This document shows, one piece after another, positions 46,750 through 54,380 of a DNA stretch of 64,000 nt (positions are counted from its first letter, which is position 1; the number at the start of each line of letters is the position of its first letter). The notes under the pieces were generated by a model. That model searched no databases, had not been told where the DNA came from, and was given only the letters and a program-made list of their open reading frames with translations. Origin of the DNA: Paenibacillus gyeongsangnamensis (lineage in GTDB: Bacteria; Bacillota; Bacilli; Paenibacillales; NBRC-103111); contig NZ_JAQAGZ010000012.1 of NCBI RefSeq assembly GCF_027533625.1, positions 1 to 64,000 of the forward strand. Direction: 5' to 3'. The translations under genes and the position numbers were made by a program.

Positions 46750-46802
46750 TGTGAATTCGTTGCACATGCAAGGCAAATTCGCAGGAATAGGAAGATCAGC
46801 TT

Positions 46803-47182
46803 ATGGATACAGATTTGATCGCAATCAGCTCTAATCTGCTGCGGCGGTGTATGGGCTTGAAGCCGGAGGAGAAGCTTCTGGTGGTCGCCGACGACCGGAA
46901 GAAGGACATCGGCGAGGCGTTATACGAGGCGGGCAAGCAGCTCGGCGCGGAGGCGATGCTGATGGTCATGCAGGAGCGGGAGAAATCGGGGCAAGAACCG
47001 CCTGCTCCGGTCGCCGAAGCCATGAAGCAGGCGGATATCGTCATCTGTGCGACACAGCACTCCCTGACCCATACGAAAGCGCGCAAGGAAGCGGTGGCGC
47101 ATGGCGCCCGATTGGCGACGATGCCGGCCATCACTCGGGACATGTTCCTGGAAGGCGCCATCTCCGCCGATTACGATGTATG
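46803..47182 (+). pseudogene. Aminopeptidase (leucyl aminopeptidase/M29-like), 5' part only
   Basis: Residues 1-125 resemble the N-terminal half of a roughly 330-residue aminopeptidase (LLVVADDRKKDIGEALYEAG, SLTHTKARKEAVAHGARLAT, MPAITRDMFLEGAISADYD). Homology breaks at about 47175, where the sequence becomes a metallo-hydrolase. The frame stops at 47210. Confidence 0.75.
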
Positions 47183-47490
47183 CCGCTGGTGCAGACCTGC
47201 TCGTTCATGAAGCCTATAACAAGCCGTGGCTGGATGCTCTGATCGCCATGTACCCGGACCAAGCGGTAGGCCTGAACAACCCGGCCAAATATCATACGAC
47301 GACGCTGCAGGCGGCGGAGATTGCCGCGAAAGCGGGCGTGAAGCATTTGCTGCTGACGCACCATATCCCTGCCCCGGCCAAGACGGCGGAAGCCGAAGCG
47401 GCCTATACCGAGGGCATGAAGGAGATTTACGACGGTCCGATTACGGTCGGCCGGGATTTGATGGAAGTGGATTTGGGCATGGAACCCTAA
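47172..47490 (+). pseudogene. MBL-fold metallohydrolase, 3' part only
   Basis: In a frame shifted by one base, AAGADLLVHEAYNKPWLDAL, then HTTTLQAAEIAAKAGVKHLLLTHHIPAP, matches the C-terminal third of RNase Z-like beta-lactamase-fold hydrolases (metal-binding TTHIP-type loop). It is joined directly to the aminopeptidase 5' piece, so a deletion probably removed the DNA between two neighbouring genes. Confidence 0.75.
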
Positions 47491-47583
47491 CAAAATTTGC
47501 ATCGGACGAAGCGTCCGTAGCGCTGCCGACGGTAAAAGCTGGCCAGCGCGGAACGCTTTATCGAATTTATGAAAGATGATTAG

Positions 47584-47614
47584 GTCTCATACTGTGGGCA
47601 TGAGACTGTTTTTT
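47584..47614 (+). terminator. Terminator after the chimeric remnant
   Basis: 7-bp stem GTCTCAT (47584-47590) with ATGAGAC (47600-47606), then TGTTTTTT. Confidence 0.8.
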
Positions 47615-47968
47615 AACGATGTAGGAAGTTTAAGTTCGCTAAAGCATGAAAGCGGATTGAAACTTCTGTACTAAGAAAAACTACCTGCTTACGAAGCGGG
47701 TTTGCTGAGCAAACCGAAGGTCTGGCTGCTTTGAAAGGCTCCGATAAGGAGTTTTCCTATTATTCTCGCATGAGGCGGGGATGGGAGATGTCTCGGCATC
47801 CATGAGCATCAAGCACATGGCGTGGCTGACTGGGCCGCCAAGGGAGGGGTTTCACGTGGAACAGGGGATCGCCGGATTGTGCGAATGATTTTATCCGCGT
47901 TCCGAAATACAGTATACTTAGGGCATTAGTTCGTTTTAAGTACTAGTAACGGATAGGGATGAGCAGAG
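47615..47968. other. Gene-poor stretch with palindrome
   Basis: No convincing gene. A perfect 8-bp inverted repeat GGTTTGCT-G-AGCAAACC lies at 47699-47715, resembling the repeat inside the chemoreceptor tail at 144-170. TATACT near 47921 may be the -10 of the MFS gene. Confidence 0.4.
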
Positions 47969-49309
47969 TTGAATGACAAAATAGTGATGCCCTTGTGGAC
48001 GTTCGGTTTGTTTATTGTCGTAATGAATACGACGATGTTTAATGTATCCATTCCCAGCATCATTCGGGATCTGAGCATTACCGCGGATCTCGGCTCTTGG
48101 ATTATATCGAGCTATTCCATCGGTTATGCGCTGTCGACCGTGATTTACAGCAGGCTGTCGGACGCCATATCGATTCGCCGCCTGCTTATCGTTGGTCTTA
48201 CGATCCTCGGGCTTTCCTCGGTGCTCGGCCTCTTCGCACGGGATTTCCATACGCTGCTGGCTGCCAGAATTCTGCAGTCGGCGGGTGCAGGGGCGATGGC
48301 GGGACTCGGTCTCGTTCTGGCCAGCCGGTATATTCCAGTGGACCGTCGCGGACGGGCGATCGCGATGATTACGGCGGGCAGCGCCATGGCGTTCGGGCTC
48401 GGTCCGATCGTGGGCGGCTTGATCAGCGAATATTTCGGGTGGAACGGGCTCTTCGCCGTCACTTGTCTTGTGCTCGTCGTGCTGCCGGTGCTGCTGCGCC
48501 TGCTGCCGCGGGAGAAGCCTAAGGCTTCCGGCTTTGATTCCCTGGGAGCGGCGTTGACCGTGATCAATGCCGCCTCCTTGCTGACAGCGGTCACGCAGCG
48601 ATCGGTCCTGTGGCTCGCGATCAGCATTGTATCCTTCGCCGTGCACGCTTGGCACCTGAGACGCGCGAAGGCCCCGTTCATTAACCCCGAGCTGCTGAAG
48701 AAGTTCGGCTACGGGAAGCTGCTGACCGTCGGGTTTTGCATTCTGGTGCTGAACCTCGGCAACCTGTTTCTTATGCCGCTGGTGCTTGCCAACCTGTTTC
48801 ACCAATCGGCTATGCATATCGGCCTCATGATCGCTCCGGGCGCCATCTTCTCGGCCATCATGACGCGATTCGTCGGGCAGTGGATCGACCGGTACGGCAA
48901 TGTACGGTTTCTCCTGATCGGTCACGGTTTGCTGGCGGCCGTATTGCTTTTCTTCTCGCTCAATCTTTCCTCTTCGCCGGTTGTCATTTTATGCGGGTAC
49001 CTGATCTTCTCGCCGGCCTTCTCCGCCACAATGGCGTCGCTGAACAACGAAACGTCGCTGCTGCTTCCGAGAACGCTGATTGGCTCCGGCATGGGCTTGT
49101 TGCAGCTGATTCAGTTTTTCGGCGGCTCGGTTTCGGTTGCCGTCTGCGGGCTGCTGCTGGAGGTGCAGAGGAATACGCCGCCGGTTATGGCCTATCAGCA
49201 TGTGTATGAGCTGCTGCTCGGCGTATGCCTGAGCTCCCTGCTCGTGCTGCTATGGTACAAGCGGTCGCGCCAAAACGCAGGCTCCGTAAAGGAAAGCGCG
49301 GCAATCTAA
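47969..49309 (+). CDS. MFS drug exporter (DHA2-like)
   Basis: 446 residues, 12-14 membrane helices. Motifs NTTMFNVSIPSIIRDL, the loop YSRLSDAISIRRLL and motif C-like GLGPIVGGLISEYFGW (about 140-155) mark a drug:H+ antiporter. TTG start. Substrate unknown. Confidence 0.9.
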   Translation: MNDKIVMPLWTFGLFIVVMNTTMFNVSIPSIIRDLSITADLGSWIISSYSIGYALSTVIYSRLSDAISIRRLLIVGLTILGLSSVLGLFARDFHTLLAARILQSAGAGAMAGLGLVLASRYIPVDRRGRAIAMITAGSAMAFGLGPIVGGLISEYFGWNGLFAVTCLVLVVLPVLLRLLPREKPKASGFDSLGAALTVINAASLLTAVTQRSVLWLAISIVSFAVHAWHLRRAKAPFINPELLKKFGYGKLLTVGFCILVLNLGNLFLMPLVLANLFHQSAMHIGLMIAPGAIFSAIMTRFVGQWIDRYGNVRFLLIGHGLLAAVLLFFSLNLSSSPVVILCGYLIFSPAFSATMASLNNETSLLLPRTLIGSGMGLLQLIQFFGGSVSVAVCGLLLEVQRNTPPVMAYQHVYELLLGVCLSSLLVLLWYKRSRQNAGSVKESAAI

Positions 49310-49389
49310 GTGGGGGGCTTGCCCGTTTCTGGCAAAAGGGGATCTTATGGTACAATGGCGGTATGAACCCATAAAGGAGCTGACAATTC

Positions 49390-49668
49390 GTGAGCGAGCA
49401 AATCAACGAGCAAGAGCTGGTACAATACATAGCAAGCAAGACGGGCGTCGAACCTGCAAGCATTAAGCTGGTGCTAAGGCACGAGCAGGCGTTCATTGAC
49501 AGCGCCAAGACGAATGCCAAAGGCGAAGTGGACATCGACAGCGACGAGCTGGTGGATTATGTCGTAAGCCGTCCTGACGTCAAGCTGGACGAGCTGAAGG
49601 TCGAGTCGGTCTTGGATGCCGAGATGGACTATTTGACGGAGCAAGGACTTGCAGGCTACATCGATTAA
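49390..49668 (+). CDS. Small acidic hypothetical protein, 92 residues
   Basis: No family recognised. Helical and acidic (about 20 Asp/Glu), starting MSEQINEQELVQYIASKTGV. GTG start with AAGGAG upstream, 80 bp behind the MFS gene, followed by a clear terminator. The region around residues 15-35 (TGVEPASIKLVLRHEQAFID) may be a helix-turn-helix-like segment. Confidence 0.75.
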   Translation: MSEQINEQELVQYIASKTGVEPASIKLVLRHEQAFIDSAKTNAKGEVDIDSDELVDYVVSRPDVKLDELKVESVLDAEMDYLTEQGLAGYID

Positions 49669-49682
49669 TGTCAGCAGAAAGG

Positions 49683-49703
49683 CCGCCTAACCAGGCGGTT
49701 TTT
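49683..49703 (+). terminator. Terminator
   Basis: CCGCCT (49683-49688), AACC, AGGCGG (49693-49698) and five T. Confidence 0.9.
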
Positions 49704-49869
49704 CTGTTCTCCCGAATGATTCGACCTCAATGCCTGCAGCCTTCCATGCGGTGGTGCCGCTGGGCACATGCTCGCGGGCTTCCGCCACCTTAACGTTTTA
49801 GCCGTTTCCTGAATCCTCCTCATGATTTATAATTTTCAGCAAAGCAGTCCTGAAGGGAGGACCCGGCCG

Positions 49870-50421
49870 ATGCATTTACAATCGCCGTCCGTTATCTTGA
49901 TTACCGGTATCATGGCGAGCGGCAAATCGACCGTAGCGCAGCAGCTCGCTGAGCGTCTGGAGAAGTCGGTTCATCTGCGGGGAGATCTGTTCCGGAGGAT
50001 GATCGTGAACGACCGCAAAGAAGTGAAGCCGGACGCCGGGGAAGCGGAGCAGGGCCAGCTGCGGCTCCGCTACCGGCTTGCCGCGCAAGCCGCGGATACG
50101 TACTGCGCCGAGGGCTTTAATGTCATCGTGCAGGATGTCGTGGTCGGCCGGGTGTTGAACGATTTTATTTCCATGGTCAAGAGCCGCCCCTTCTATGTCG
50201 TGGCGCTGTGCCCGAACGTGCCATCGGTGGAGGCGAGGGAAGCCGGCCGTTCCAAGAAAGGATACGGGAGCTGGACCGTAGAGGGACTGGACCAGGTACT
50301 GCGGCAGGAGACGCCGCGGATCGGCCTGTGGCTTGATTCGTCCGGGTGGACGGCGGAGGAAACCGCCGATGCTTTGCTCGAGCGGATCGATGAAGCGCTA
50401 ATCGTAGGCGAAGAGGGGTGA
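49870..50421 (+). CDS. P-loop kinase / phosphotransferase
   Basis: 183 residues. Walker A GIMASGKSTVAQQL is near 12-25, and the base or metal region HLRGDLFRRM near 37. Resembles small-molecule kinases such as chloramphenicol phosphotransferase or gluconate kinase-like AAA proteins. I use the ATG at 49870 (GGGAGG upstream). Substrate unknown. Confidence 0.85.
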   Translation: MHLQSPSVILITGIMASGKSTVAQQLAERLEKSVHLRGDLFRRMIVNDRKEVKPDAGEAEQGQLRLRYRLAAQAADTYCAEGFNVIVQDVVVGRVLNDFISMVKSRPFYVVALCPNVPSVEAREAGRSKKGYGSWTVEGLDQVLRQETPRIGLWLDSSGWTAEETADALLERIDEALIVGEEG

Positions 50422-50430
50422 TCCCGGCAC

Positions 50431-51381
50431 GTGAACAAGACCGACCGGATGCTGGCGATCGTGCTGGAGCTTCAGCGCAAGGGAACGCTGCGGGGGGAGG
50501 ATTTGGCCGCTCTCTTCGAGACCAGCGTGCGGACGATATACCGGGATATGCAGGCGCTTAGTGAAGCGGGGGTGCCGATCGTCGGAGCCCCCGGGCAGGG
50601 CTATTCTTTGATCGAAGGGGTATTTCCTGCCCCCGGTCCGCTTTACGGCCGAGGAGGCCGTGACGCTGCTGATCGGATCGGATTTCGTGGAGCAGCGGTT
50701 CGACGGTAGCTACGGCCATCAAGCTCAGGCATCCCGGAGGAAGATCGAGGCGATCTTGCCCGAAGAGGTGCGCCGGGAAGCTTCCCGGGTGCGAACGACT
50801 GTAAAGCTGCTGACGGTGGAACGGTCTGCGGGCGGGAATAAGGAGAGAGAGCGCCTGAAGTTGCTGAGGCAAGCCATATTGGAACGCCGGAAGGTGAGAT
50901 TCGGCTATTCCAAGAGCTTGCCGGAAACGGACGGCAGCCGCCATAGCGAGCGCGTGGCGCGCCTTACGGGCTTGCGCTCGTTCAAGGAACGTGGATGCTG
51001 ATCGCGCACTGCGAGCTGAGGCGGGAGCTCCGCCATTTCCGGCTATCCCGAATGGATAGTCTGGCGCTTCTGGAAGAAACGTTTCTTTATCCGCCGGATT
51101 TCGATCTGCAGAAATATGTACCGCCGGATGACCGGAACGTCATGGTCTGCATCCGTGCTGACCGCCGCATAGCCGATAAGATTGAGGAAACGAACAATTA
51201 TTACCTGGACGGGATGGAGGAGCTTCCGGACGGCGATCTGAGGGTGACGTTCCGCGTCCGCCGTCCTGAGGGGCTGCTGCATTGGATCCTCGGCTGGGGG
51301 GCCGGAGTCGTCGTGCTGGAGCCGGAATCGCTGCGCCTTCGGGTCCGGGAAGAAGCCGAAAAAATAGTAAAACGCTACTGA
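50431..51381 (+). pseudogene. WYL-domain (YafY-type) transcriptional regulator with two frameshifts
   Basis: Piece 1 is a DeoR/YafY helix-turn-helix (LAALFETSVRTIYRDMQALS), piece 2 the WYL domain start (FGYSKSLPETDGSRHSERVA), piece 3 the end (APYGLALVQGTWMLIAHCEL to VREEAEKIVKRY). Breaks lie at a GGGG run near 50620 (one extra base) and near 50960. Every expected segment is present, so sequencing or assembly error is as likely as true inactivation. Confidence 0.85.
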
Positions 51382-51405
51382 CATACTGCTGTCAGTAGCG
51401 TTTTT
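51370..51405 (+). terminator. Terminator of the WYL regulator
   Basis: 13-bp perfect stem AACGCTACTGACA with TGTCAGTAGCGTT around a short loop, ending in TTTTT. It overlaps the last codons of the regulator. Confidence 0.9.
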
Positions 51406-51447
51406 GTATAGTTAGGCTAAGAACGATAAAGGAGCTGTTGATCCGAT

Positions 51448-51981
51448 ATGAGCACGACTGAAACGCTGAAACGTTTTGAAGAAATCCAGACTCATTATGT
51501 CAATGAATTGAATCAGTTCAGCATGGAGCAATTAACCCGTCAGCCGGGTCCGGACGAATGGTCGCTTGGACAACCGTATGTCCATTTGGTCAATTCGGCG
51601 CTGTATTTACATCTCGGTAATGCCGACAAATGCGTAACGCACAGTGCGGATGCCGTATTTGAGACGGGAGAGAAAACGAATAAAGGCAAATGGGCGTTTG
51701 CCGAGGGCAGCTTCCCGCCCGTTCGGATTCAAGTCCCGCCGTCCCCGCAGTATACGCCGCAGCAGCCGGCAAGCAAGGAGCAGCTCATCCAGGGATTGAA
51801 TGCCGTGCTGCGGCGCATGGCCGAAGTCGAGCCAACCCTGAAAGACAGCGATCCGCGCTATACGATGAACCATCCGGGCTTCGGGGCGTTGAATGCGCTT
51901 GAATGGTTTACGATCGTCGAGATGCATTACCGGCATCATCTGCAGCAGAAGGAGCGGTTGAAGCAATTTTTGGCCGGCTAA
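51448..51981 (+). CDS. DinB-family protein
   Basis: 177 residues, four-helix bundle. The first histidine-region pattern PDEWSLGQPYVHLVNSALYL and the C-terminal EMHYRHHLQQKERL carry the candidate metal-binding histidines. Family members include damage-induced and thiol-transfer enzymes (bacillithiol transferases). AGGAG lies 14 bases before the ATG. Confidence 0.85.
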   Translation: MSTTETLKRFEEIQTHYVNELNQFSMEQLTRQPGPDEWSLGQPYVHLVNSALYLHLGNADKCVTHSADAVFETGEKTNKGKWAFAEGSFPPVRIQVPPSPQYTPQQPASKEQLIQGLNAVLRRMAEVEPTLKDSDPRYTMNHPGFGALNALEWFTIVEMHYRHHLQQKERLKQFLAG

Positions 51982-52003
51982 GCTTCGCTAGAAGGCGAGA
52001 GGT

Positions 52004-52031
52004 CATCCTGTCTAATCGGGATGGCTTTTTT
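52004..52031 (+). terminator. Terminator of the DinB gene
   Basis: Short stem CATCC with GGATG (52004-52008 with 52019-52023) followed by GC and six T. Confidence 0.65.
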
Positions 52032-52153
52032 CGCGTTAAAGGGACTTCTTTCCTGAGGAAACAAACACTCTTCATCCTGACTGCGTACAAGAAGGTGGCT
52101 AAAGAATTTGTAGAATATTGTATATTCGTCTGAGCAGACTTGGGGGGGAACCA

Positions 52154-52264
52154 TTGGCGGGACCCCAGTTTGAAAAAGATATCTGGGATGCGAGTAAACT
52201 GGGAATTCCTCTCAATTTACCGAAGGCTGAGGAAAAAATAAAGTTTACTTTACCTAAGACGTAA
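52154..52264 (+). CDS. Possible 36-residue peptide gene
   Basis: TTG start with a G-rich run (GGGGGGG) a few bases upstream. The product begins AGPQFEKDIWDASKLGIPLN and ends KFTLPKT, no family recognised. It could also be the tail of a lost gene. Confidence 0.3.
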   Translation: MAGPQFEKDIWDASKLGIPLNLPKAEEKIKFTLPKT

Positions 52265-52324
52265 ATTCCGAAAAACCGAGCAAAAGGTATTTCATGTAAG
52301 TTTATTCCGCCCTATCCGAATAAA

Positions 52325-53458
52325 TTAGTTGTTAAGATAAAACTGACGTACGGCCTCCACAATGTACTCAATGCGATCCCGCGGCAATTGATAGTACAAA
52401 GGAAGCCGCAGGAGCCGTTCGCTTATATCTGTCGTATGACGGTCCTCTCCGTGAAAACAGGTATATAATTGTCCTGCTTTGGAAGAATGCAGGGGAACAT
52501 AATGGAAGACAGTCATGATGCCCTTTTCCGCAAGATAGTCGATTAAAGCGGTACGTTCTGCGAGGCTCTTCGCCTTTATATAGAACAAGTGGCCATTCTG
52601 GATGCATTCGTCGGGTATGACCGGACGCTCCAAAAACCCTCGCTGTTCCATTTCCGCCAGTCCATCGTAATAATGGTTCCAATTACACATTCGGTTTTGA
52701 ACGATCCTTTCCGCCATCTCCATCTGTGCATAGAGAAACGCCGCGCTCAGCTCGCCAAGAAGGTACGAAGACCCGATATCCACCCAGGAATATTTATCAA
52801 CCTGTCCGCGGAAAAAGCAAGACCGGTTTGTGCCCTTTTCCCGAATGATTTCTGCCCGTTCCGACAGTTCCGGATCACCGAGCAAAATCGCCCCCCCTTC
52901 ACCGCAATGAATGTTTTTGGTTTCATGAAAACTCAGACAACCCATTTGCCCGAACGTACCGAGCGGTTTCCCTTTATAAGAAGACAAAATAGCTTGTGCT
53001 GCATCCTCAACAACAACAAGAGAGTATCGCTTGGCAATCGACAAGATTGCGTCCATCTCCGCAGCTACACCCGCATAGTGCACGACAACGATACACTTGG
53101 TCCGCTCGGTAATTGCATCTTCAATTAATTTCTCATCTATATTTTGCGTATCCGGCCGGATATCGACAAAGACGATTTTGGCTCCCCGCAACAAAAACGC
53201 ATTGGCGGTAGAAACAAAGGTGAATGACGGCATGATAACCTCGTCCCCCGGTTGAATATCGGAAAGGATAGCGCTCATCTCCAGGGCATGCGTACAGGAA
53301 GGGGTCAAAAGCACTTTAAAACAACCGAGACGGGTCTGCAGCCAGGAACAGCACTTTTTCGTAAATTCGTTGTCGCCTGCGAATAGCTTTGACCGAAGGA
53401 CCATCTTCAGATAGTTTTTTTCCTTTCCTGCCACGGCAGGCACATTAAATTTAATCAT
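52325..53458 (-). CDS. DegT/DnrJ/EryC1 sugar aminotransferase (WecE/RffA-like)
   Basis: 377 residues. PLP-dependent transfer of an amino group to a nucleotide-activated 4-keto-6-deoxy sugar. The PLP lysine is in SFHETKNIHCGEGG (about 185-198), the cofactor Asp in VVEDAAQAI, and FNVPAVAGKEKNYL at the start matches the WecE branch (dTDP-4-amino-4,6-dideoxygalactose formation). Third gene of a minus-strand glycan operon; it follows the formyltransferase gene by 27 bp. Confidence 0.92.
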   Translation of the reverse strand: MIKFNVPAVAGKEKNYLKMVLRSKLFAGDNEFTKKCCSWLQTRLGCFKVLLTPSCTHALEMSAILSDIQPGDEVIMPSFTFVSTANAFLLRGAKIVFVDIRPDTQNIDEKLIEDAITERTKCIVVVHYAGVAAEMDAILSIAKRYSLVVVEDAAQAILSSYKGKPLGTFGQMGCLSFHETKNIHCGEGGAILLGDPELSERAEIIREKGTNRSCFFRGQVDKYSWVDIGSSYLLGELSAAFLYAQMEMAERIVQNRMCNWNHYYDGLAEMEQRGFLERPVIPDECIQNGHLFYIKAKSLAERTALIDYLAEKGIMTVFHYVPLHSSKAGQLYTCFHGEDRHTTDISERLLRLPLYYQLPRDRIEYIVEAVRQFYLNN

Positions 53459-53485
53459 ATTTTCGAGCCTCCTTTCGGCAGCAGA

Positions 53486-54367
53486 TTATTTAAACCGATT
53501 TCGAAGTCTCCTTATCAGCAGCCTTGATTCCCGTGTCTCATAATCCACAACTTCCCGTAATTTCAGTAACCCTTCCCCACAAACCACTGTCGGAATACCT
53601 TCGTGAAGAAAAATGATCTTTCCCGGCGTACGATTCTCAATCCGCACGTCAGATACAACTTCGCAATCCAGGACAGCCACCTTTTTGCCACCGATTGTTG
53701 CAGCCGCTCCTTGATACGGGTAGCCGACACTGTCGACAAAACGCCTGATTGTCCCAGCGGATTGGTTCCAATCAATCCAATAGTCCTCTTCATCGCGCCA
53801 CAAGCTGTATGATGCCGCCGACTCATCCTGCGGCACTCCCTGCAATGCTTCTCCGGATATAATCATCCTTCCGATGCGAAGCGCCAGCTCGCCATACAGC
53901 CCGGATATTTTGTTAATCATTTCCGCAATTTTAACGGGATACTGCACGTCAATAGCTTCTTGCGCAAGTAACGGTCCCTTGTCGTACTCCTCCGATGCCA
54001 ATAAAACTGTGACGCCGATCTGCGGTTCCTTATTGATTAAACAAGAGACGAGCGGCGCAAATCCCCGGTAACGCGGGAGGAGTGAGTCGTGGAAAACGAT
54101 TAAAGACGGATATCCGCGAATTAGCCAACGCCAACCGACCGCTATCGCGGTATCGCTAATCGGTTGACGATTGCCAAACTCCAAACGGTCTATAAAAGGG
54201 AGCTCGCACTCCCGGCAGTAAGAGTGAATTTCATCATAGTAGTCGTTCTGAACGGCCGGATCTCTGCTGCCGATTACTTGGCATATAAAAGAATTGCCAA
54301 AATGAAATTGCAGAACTTTTAAAACAGTCAACCCCTTCTGATTCATGACAAATAAAGTCAAAGGCAT
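53486..54367 (-). CDS. Sugar N-formyltransferase-like protein
   Basis: 293 residues, related to the formyltransferase domains of Fmt, ArnA and VioF/FdtF. The catalytic segment is FHDSLLPRYRGFAPL near 92-106 with D in EEYDKGPLL. The usual Asn two residues before the catalytic His (NxH) is a Val here (VFHDS). The C-terminal half (WIDWNQSAGTIRRFVDSVGY) is the Fmt-C-like domain. With the sugar aminotransferase in the same operon, the likely product is a formamido-dideoxy sugar. Annotation as tRNA formyltransferase would be misleading. Confidence 0.82.
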   Translation of the reverse strand: MPLTLFVMNQKGLTVLKVLQFHFGNSFICQVIGSRDPAVQNDYYDEIHSYCRECELPFIDRLEFGNRQPISDTAIAVGWRWLIRGYPSLIVFHDSLLPRYRGFAPLVSCLINKEPQIGVTVLLASEEYDKGPLLAQEAIDVQYPVKIAEMINKISGLYGELALRIGRMIISGEALQGVPQDESAASYSLWRDEEDYWIDWNQSAGTIRRFVDSVGYPYQGAAATIGGKKVAVLDCEVVSDVRIENRTPGKIIFLHEGIPTVVCGEGLLKLREVVDYETRESRLLIRRLRNRFK

Positions 54368-54380
54368 AGCGACCCCTCGT

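Noticed and set aside
47936..48925. Minus-strand 329-codon frame opposite the MFS gene
   Set aside because: His/Arg/Gln-rich translation without family features; the plus strand encodes a typical transporter.
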